A DNA stretch of 64,000 nt from Betaproteobacteria bacterium. GTDB taxonomy: Bacteria; Bdellovibrionota_B; Oligoflexia; Silvanigrellales; Silvanigrellaceae. The stretch is taken from contig VGHE01000002.1 in the NCBI GenBank assembly GCA_016868315.1, forward strand, positions 406,466-470,465, given 5' to 3'. This document shows positions 61,301 through 64,000 of this stretch, piece after piece. Below the pieces are notes generated by a model. It was not told where the DNA came from. It did not search any database and saw only the letters and a list, made by a program, of their open reading frames with translations. Made by a program: the position numbers and the translations under genes. Each line of letters opens with the position of its first letter. The stretch's first letter is position 1.

Positions 61301-64000
61301 GTCGATTTCATTTGAAGTCCATGATTTGCCGCGTGCTGCGACTGTGATGGTTCGGTCAGCTTCGACCTTGGTGAAGTTCAGCTGGAACGCCGAAGCCGAT
61401 GGAGGTGTAGTGCATTCCCCTGTAGCACTAAAATCACACTTGAACGACGGTGTCACAACTGCGGGCGGGGTACCCGAGGCTGCTGAAGAAGCGTTTGTTG
61501 AAAGTACAATGTCTTCTCCTGGCAGCGCTACTGGGTATTGGCCGAGTGAGTAATTTCCATCTGTATACGTCGGAGTGAGATACATGATTTTGGAGATCAA
61601 TCTGTTTGCTGCGTTTGCGTTGCCAGCTGTAACAGCCTGAGCAGTTCCAGCTTTGAGCGTTGCAGCGGTGTTATCTGGGTTGCCATCAAGAATTGCCTTC
61701 ACCGAGTGAATACCGCCATAGAGGTGAATGGCTCTATCGAGTGTGTCGCCGGCAAAATCGCACTTCAGGTCGCCATCAAGGAAGTCTGTGCTGCTCAACC
61801 TTGTGTTCGCACTGGCTGTCGGCAGGCTTATGACTACTTTGTTTGCATCAGAGCTGTGAGCTGTGGTTCGTTTCGTATAACTCCAGTCGGTGCAGCTAAT
61901 CCCATCTGCAATGCGGTTGTAGAACTTATCATAGAACCATGCATACACATTCCCGCAATCAGCACCTGACCCCTGCGCATTGAGGGTGCAGCGTTGCGAG
62001 ATTGTGTTGTCTCCCGTTGCTGCTGTTGGCGCAGTGGCACTCAGTGTGACGCGTGTGTGTTTATGTGCAGCTGGATTGACTTTCACATTCATGGTCACAT
62101 CAGCGAGACCGCAGGCTTTGAAGGTTAATGTGTGAGTTCCTGCTTTTGTGACCGTAAAGCCATTGAGTGAGCTAACTTCAGTGGTTTCAGCGAAACTGTA
62201 AACACCTGTTGGTTCCTTTGCTAGAAGCCGGTCGCCACTTGTCAGCCGTGAGTTGTTGCCATCGAGTCCCGAGCCCGTGATGTCGTTGGCGGCCGGAACA
62301 CAGGCCTGAGCGGCAGCTGTTTGGTTTTTCAAGATGCTTGTGGGGTTGTTGAATTCATCAAAGACCCTGATTTTTGCTCCTACAGAAGCACCTGCGGTCA
62401 TAGGGTTGTCCGCTGTAATCCTGGTATTTTCATTTACAACTTGTGTGTACAGCCCCACCTGCATGGAATGTGCACCGCGCGGGGTCACAGCGAGATTATT
62501 TATCGCGAAGGTTCTGCCGCGCAGTGAAATATTTATGTGGCGCGGGTTGGCCTCAACTTTGCGGAAGCTGAGCACACCCACGTTTGCGGCGGGCACACAT
62601 TCACCATTCGCACCAAAATTGCATGCAAAGGTTGTTGAACCTGTGGCAATTGGGAAAGTTGATTCGGTCAGGCTGCGCGCATCGGCTGAGCCGAATGCTA
62701 TTGTTTCTCCCAGCGCGGCGGGGAAGTCGTCTTTTGGAGTATCCGCTTCAACTAGGTCTACTCCACTCAAGCTTGGCTTTTTAAACTTTGCCGTCACTTT
62801 GGTGATTTTGAAGTTGTCGGCTGCGGCGACAGCGGTTTCCGCTCCACCACTGCCCCCAAATGTATAGGTTGCCGCGATGGATGAAAGGCCACCGTAGACA
62901 AACGCCTTCGCACTCACGGAGTTTTCAGTTGCGCAGGTCAGAAGGCCGCTTAGGTATTTGGTATTTGCATCCGCTGTGAAAATTGTGGTTCTGTCGGTAT
63001 TGGCGGCAGCTAATGCAAAGTCATCGGTCTTGTTCGCACCGTCAGCAGATGCAGATTGATAGTCCCAGCTTGTGCACTTCGCAGTCGGATGGCGGTTACC
63101 ATAGGTGTCCCAGAAGTACCCACGTATGGTTGGGCAGCGCACGCTCAGCCCAACTCCCAGTGGGCATTTAACCTCGGGGGTGGTCGTTGCAGCGGTGGGT
63201 GTGTCTTCCTGTGTGGAGAGCTGCGCTTGGTGAACGGCACCCGAACCGACCGTAAAAATACGCTCTTCGGCAGGCAGATTACATGCTCGTATCTTGATGA
63301 CTACTGCCAAAGTGTTTCTGTACAGCTTAAACCTTATGTTGTTCCAGTAGGCTTTTGAAGTCTCGGTAAATATCCTTGTGTTCGCCTCACCATTGAGTGC
63401 ATATGTATTGAGATCGGAAAGATTAATTGTGCCAGGTATGGACGCTATTTGATCATTTACTGCGCATCCCAGCGCTGTTGCCGAATCGCCGCATTTTGGC
63501 GGCATCATTAGCTGAGTTGCTTCAATGGTTGCAGTATTTGTGTTGCAGGTGCGGTTTCCTTGTGCGTCGAGAGCTTCAAGGGAATCCAACGTGATTTCTT
63601 CGCCGGCAGCGACGCTTGTTTTGTTGAAATTGCCGACTTTGAGTCGAGTGGCATTTTGTAGGCCAACTGAAATTCCCGCGATTTCCTGCTTAACTCCGCG
63701 CGTTTGAATTATGATTTTTCCGCTTGTTTCGGCCGTAAAACTAAAGGAGACCATCCCGTCCATGTCGCCTGCTGTGCTATGGTTTTTTACAAGATCAGTT
63801 GGGAGTGCGGCTACGGGAAGCGCTCCTTCTTTGCTGAACGCATAGACTTCAGTCCGTTCTCGGTTCACAGACTGTAGGTTTGAACTTGTCACATTGCCGC
63901 CAGCGTCGACTCCGCCACCGCGATACTGGAGGAGTGTGACTTTCGTAATCTTCAGATTATTACTACCGACAGGTATGTTGTTCACGCTTGGAGGATCTGT
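55316..64000 (-). CDS. Giant Cys-rich modular extracellular protein, C-terminal 2,894 codons (start beyond right edge)
   Basis: One frame stays open from the stop at 55316 to the window end; the GTG at 63985 is only an internal Val, so the N-terminus lies outside. The visible 2,894 residues hold at least seven copies of a module of about 350-390 residues. Each module has three beta-rich parts: a C-x-F-x(4)-G-x-C segment with a following V-x-G-x-T strand; a part ending in F-x-x-CG; and a C-x(8-14)-C-x-N-I-Y-A-Y-F-Y-D-x-Y-G-N part with a D-x-C-x-x-W and a YGG turn. This looks like stacked Ig- or filamin-like domains with conserved disulfides. No anchor or sorting signal is seen at the C-terminus. 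An adhesin or surface fibre is the best guess. Confidence 0.8.
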   Translation of the reverse strand, partial: TDPPSVNNIPVGSNNLKITKVTLLQYRGGGVDAGGNVTSSNLQSVNRERTEVYAFSKEGALPVAALPTDLVKNHSTAGDMDGMVSFSFTAETSGKIIIQTRGVKQEIAGISVGLQNATRLKVGNFNKTSVAAGEEITLDSLEALDAQGNRTCNTNTATIEATQLMMPPKCGDSATALGCAVNDQIASIPGTINLSDLNTYALNGEANTRIFTETSKAYWNNIRFKLYRNTLAVVIKIRACNLPAEERIFTVGSGAVHQAQLSTQEDTPTAATTTPEVKCPLGVGLSVRCPTIRGYFWDTYGNRHPTAKCTSWDYQSASADGANKTDDFALAAANTDRTTIFTADANTKYLSGLLTCATENSVSAKAFVYGGLSSIAATYTFGGSGGAETAVAAADNFKITKVTAKFKKPSLSGVDLVEADTPKDDFPAALGETIAFGSADARSLTESTFPIATGSTTFACNFGANGECVPAANVGVLSFRKVEANPRHINISLRGRTFAINNLAVTPRGAHSMQVGLYTQVVNENTRITADNPMTAGASVGAKIRVFDEFNNPTSILKNQTAAAQACVPAANDITGSGLDGNNSRLTSGDRLLAKEPTGVYSFAETTEVSSLNGFTVTKAGTHTLTFKACGLADVTMNVKVNPAAHKHTRVTLSATAPTAATGDNTISQRCTLNAQGSGADCGNVYAWFYDKFYNRIADGISCTDWSYTKRTTAHSSDANKVVISLPTASANTRLSSTDFLDGDLKCDFAGDTLDRAIHLYGGIHSVKAILDGNPDNTAATLKAGTAQAVTAGNANAANRLISKIMYLTPTYTDGNYSLGQYPVALPGEDIVLSTNASSAASGTPPAVVTPSFKCDFSATGECTTPPSASAFQLNFTKVEADRTITVAARGKSWTSNEIDVTPGNAAATYSSYTLLDDFGTVRTNNTLVAGEEFGLNFINKDAFGNPTDLDDAGAACAATDSTTSDDPIDNNPNNEDAYVRPTGTGNNERSNETGKFHLRNASISKAGTNQTITFTTCGIARAVTFNVVPNVAKKYVLNKSAAVSITPLEADRCTTLSGNGGATCGNIHAYFYDTYGNHRANDTCDKWTLTHFTGSEAPNPPWAEQSGSSSIQVASIASFDATLNCVKAGATEIGNTAGIHLYGGFSKLEVTVTDNRDGNGKITAGANNFTVNSVKLKGHNKGALVNADYTSTFDIKYTTTASPAPNGTAFTATPTHSCGFTNGICSTAQSFTFAKADDTDKTLTLSVSGISTIVADADSAKLSTIKVAPAAANAASSTHALLDSGGNAFANNMAATLTADDKFGLNIFNKDAFDNLTDKNTDGTVCNTTTTFTESIANNPKGGDSFVHPTGNDNLKVASTVGTHHLRNMQITRAGTNLPITFTTCGVARKLTFSINGGAVKSFYVTDNNSAVKTDRANSLPCTTLNEGGGATCANIYAYFYDDFDNQRANDTCDKWTLTDINAANTTRPWEEQAASASIQVTSFSALDATLACIKNVNGTTNTTKSLKVYGGFKHLEVTTTDTRDDNGFITAGANNFTVNSIQLKTYVNGALSNASHAGNLTISYSTTASAAPEGTPFTNSPVITCDFNATGLCSTAKAFTFAKADETARTLNISVKGVSATDATSANKLTTIKVKAAAPNSFTTTIPTTVTTDDLFEGEIRLFDAFKNPACDNANLVYVAPGESTQAPNTDNAQTANPSKTQTGIYTLANDSFRLPRVKADGFNLGFTGCGYTASHNVKVTEGALASIKLLSAPNRTADNVTTDTATAAIGCTHRQTSGTGVVCDTVYAYPLDAKGNLVTDTTKQCTWNYVAVSPSTTPAALPAGRQLSISHTAFLDGTVKCTIGALDSTTTPTVRGGISRVALKLAKSDRIDIASDSDSTNHRTVTAGNDNVGVHRIDLFTRAGGTEQAITSASFAFTAEPIEFVTTAVKSVMQNANPVVPANPTCNFSTGVCGTGNNLTTSPVKLSLTRAGGSGLNDIAVKVRGVTSNNISMIVNAGTVTTVTINPVATQIAGTQFNLELKGFDAQENPSTFGCTGYTLESAPSSPTGATATLGTTTVANNVATAPVTLFAAGSNPLTFKGTGCNFTATTTVQVDPKASSKYLISKENLAPSWSTNDENTATQIACTTLNGNNSVTCPNLYAFKYDEYGNKTTTEAANNQTCIWQRKAYGGTFADGATEHSQTFGSTAAVPAMNDVITCKGGSNFVHLWGGPAKLEVTTLPTSTLASNIYTITGTEIQAALGNVTLSKIGLKSQRGNDFVAMPGLNATQNIGFATVGSQAHTFGANAASLTSSDVFTSTITNCTFNENGECFPAASMNFKKLQPSASKFNVTVRGKTVEVVVPPVVAGLAAKLDISGMPSNDDFGVDEYADENSVIALTVTAKDQFDNITTRTSNGAADCNLSVSGNEPGPFADSIQVTNNTTSSVANLKIYKAKAHTLSFSKCGANATRALTILAGATRRSMITRTATQPPIYTCVNNGNHIHSKPECLESIVCTTNNSGTAAGGAGCGTFYGWRFDKAGNYLGTSSCNGTEITAGFVENAGSATESVTSNGTTSFTLSASTTTGFLEGTLRCKTNDNNNDFGGTGFKVLAPVKRAAPTVECTPWMYDANSKPFSLCTFKNNSGLTLTAAVSTSSEALVTDEVEPTFTLPAHLTEGVATGKYGQFIVWGENNKFSSRFQVNFQSDDPTHVLFDASADLRVPLRSLKNDSSTTVSQETAAAAGADITKAEKSEVIYADSEITISAETFARRTWLENFSIGTGWSATCLNTAATGWKCIKDATLRAENLRSDLTDIVEGDGVALRLYGTTSASQQEKINIHPSLTDIFKIDYISTLSDSTNCSNVITAPENLDTSCKYSLQADSAHPEIRGVFWLKDRKGRAFYFMTAPIN
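56420..63120 (-). repeat. Seven protein-level modules of about 1.05-1.17 kb in the giant gene
   Basis: The module landmark (the YAYFYDxYGN-like segment) recurs on the minus strand near 63105, 61935, 60785, 59676, 58620, 57557 and 56440, giving spacings of about 1,170, 1,150, 1,110, 1,055, 1,065 and 1,120 bases. The third and fourth copies (near 60.8 and 59.7 kb) are most alike, sharing ITAGANNFTVNS and RANDTCDKWTLT; the last copies are the most diverged. The order of similarity suggests local duplication. DNA identity is too low for a nucleotide repeat call except between neighbours. Confidence 0.8.

Noticed and set aside
63983..63985. Start codon of the giant gene at 63985
   Set aside because: It is a GTG inside an open frame that continues to the window end; no ribosome site or signal peptide follows.

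Overview
The window looks like chromosomal DNA of a free-living, envelope-rich Gram-negative bacterium. Roughly half the bases are G+C, genes are tightly packed on both strands, and GTG/TTG starts are common. Many products are lipoproteins or outer-membrane barrels, and there is a TolC-RND pump, an NFACT protein and several c-type haem proteins. This combination fits Bdellovibrionota/Oligoflexia or another former deltaproteobacterial line. That placement is inference: there is no rRNA gene here to settle it. No gap between genes exceeds about 260 bases. There is one tRNA (Ala-GGC), and no CRISPR array, insertion sequence or prophage was seen.

Layout. 0-7.4 kb: a truncated secreted protein and an M48 lipoprotein, then a minus-strand operon NFACT - glycosyltransferase - polyprenyl-P sugar transferase - RlmD-type methyltransferase. 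7.4-13 kb: TolC - adaptor - RND permease operon with a clear terminator; the adaptor appears to lack the alpha-hairpin. 13-20 kb: Amt ammonium transporter, a small secreted protein, an RCC1-repeat lipoprotein, a subtilisin-PA14 lipoprotein and a LysR regulator. 19.8-23.2 kb: minus operon of a DEDDh exonuclease, a DUF4175-like membrane coiled-coil protein and a small basic protein. 23.3 kb: tRNA-Ala. 23.4-28.8 kb: exported amidohydrolase, DUF2141 lipoprotein and three barrel-like proteins. 28.9-33.7 kb: a cassette of lipoprotein, two-haem DUF1588-like protein, Tat-exported DUF1501 protein and barrel-like protein. 33.6-37.2 kb: split ABCC-type exporter with one degenerate ATP site.

37.4-45.3 kb: a five-gene operon that reads as a mannoside catabolic unit: GH38 alpha-mannosidase, DUF4434 protein, AGE-family sugar isomerase/epimerase and sodium:solute symporter. 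It ends in a mono-haem lipoprotein carrying an in-frame 18-bp tandem repeat. 45.4-50.2 kb: patatin-like lipoprotein, a lone receiver protein and a divergent pair of overlapping genes of unknown function. 50.3-53.8 kb: second subtilisin, an OmpA-type lipoprotein with a heptad-repeat coil, and a thioredoxin-like protein without CxxC. 53.8-64 kb: a secreted protein of unknown function, and upstream of it in the same operon a giant gene (at least 2,894 codons, open at the right edge) encoding at least seven Cys-rich modules of about 350-390 residues.

Most striking for novelty are the giant Cys-module protein and its coupled partner, the haem/DUF1501 cassette, the unknown gene pair at 48-50 kb, and the mannoside operon that ends in a cytochrome-like lipoprotein.
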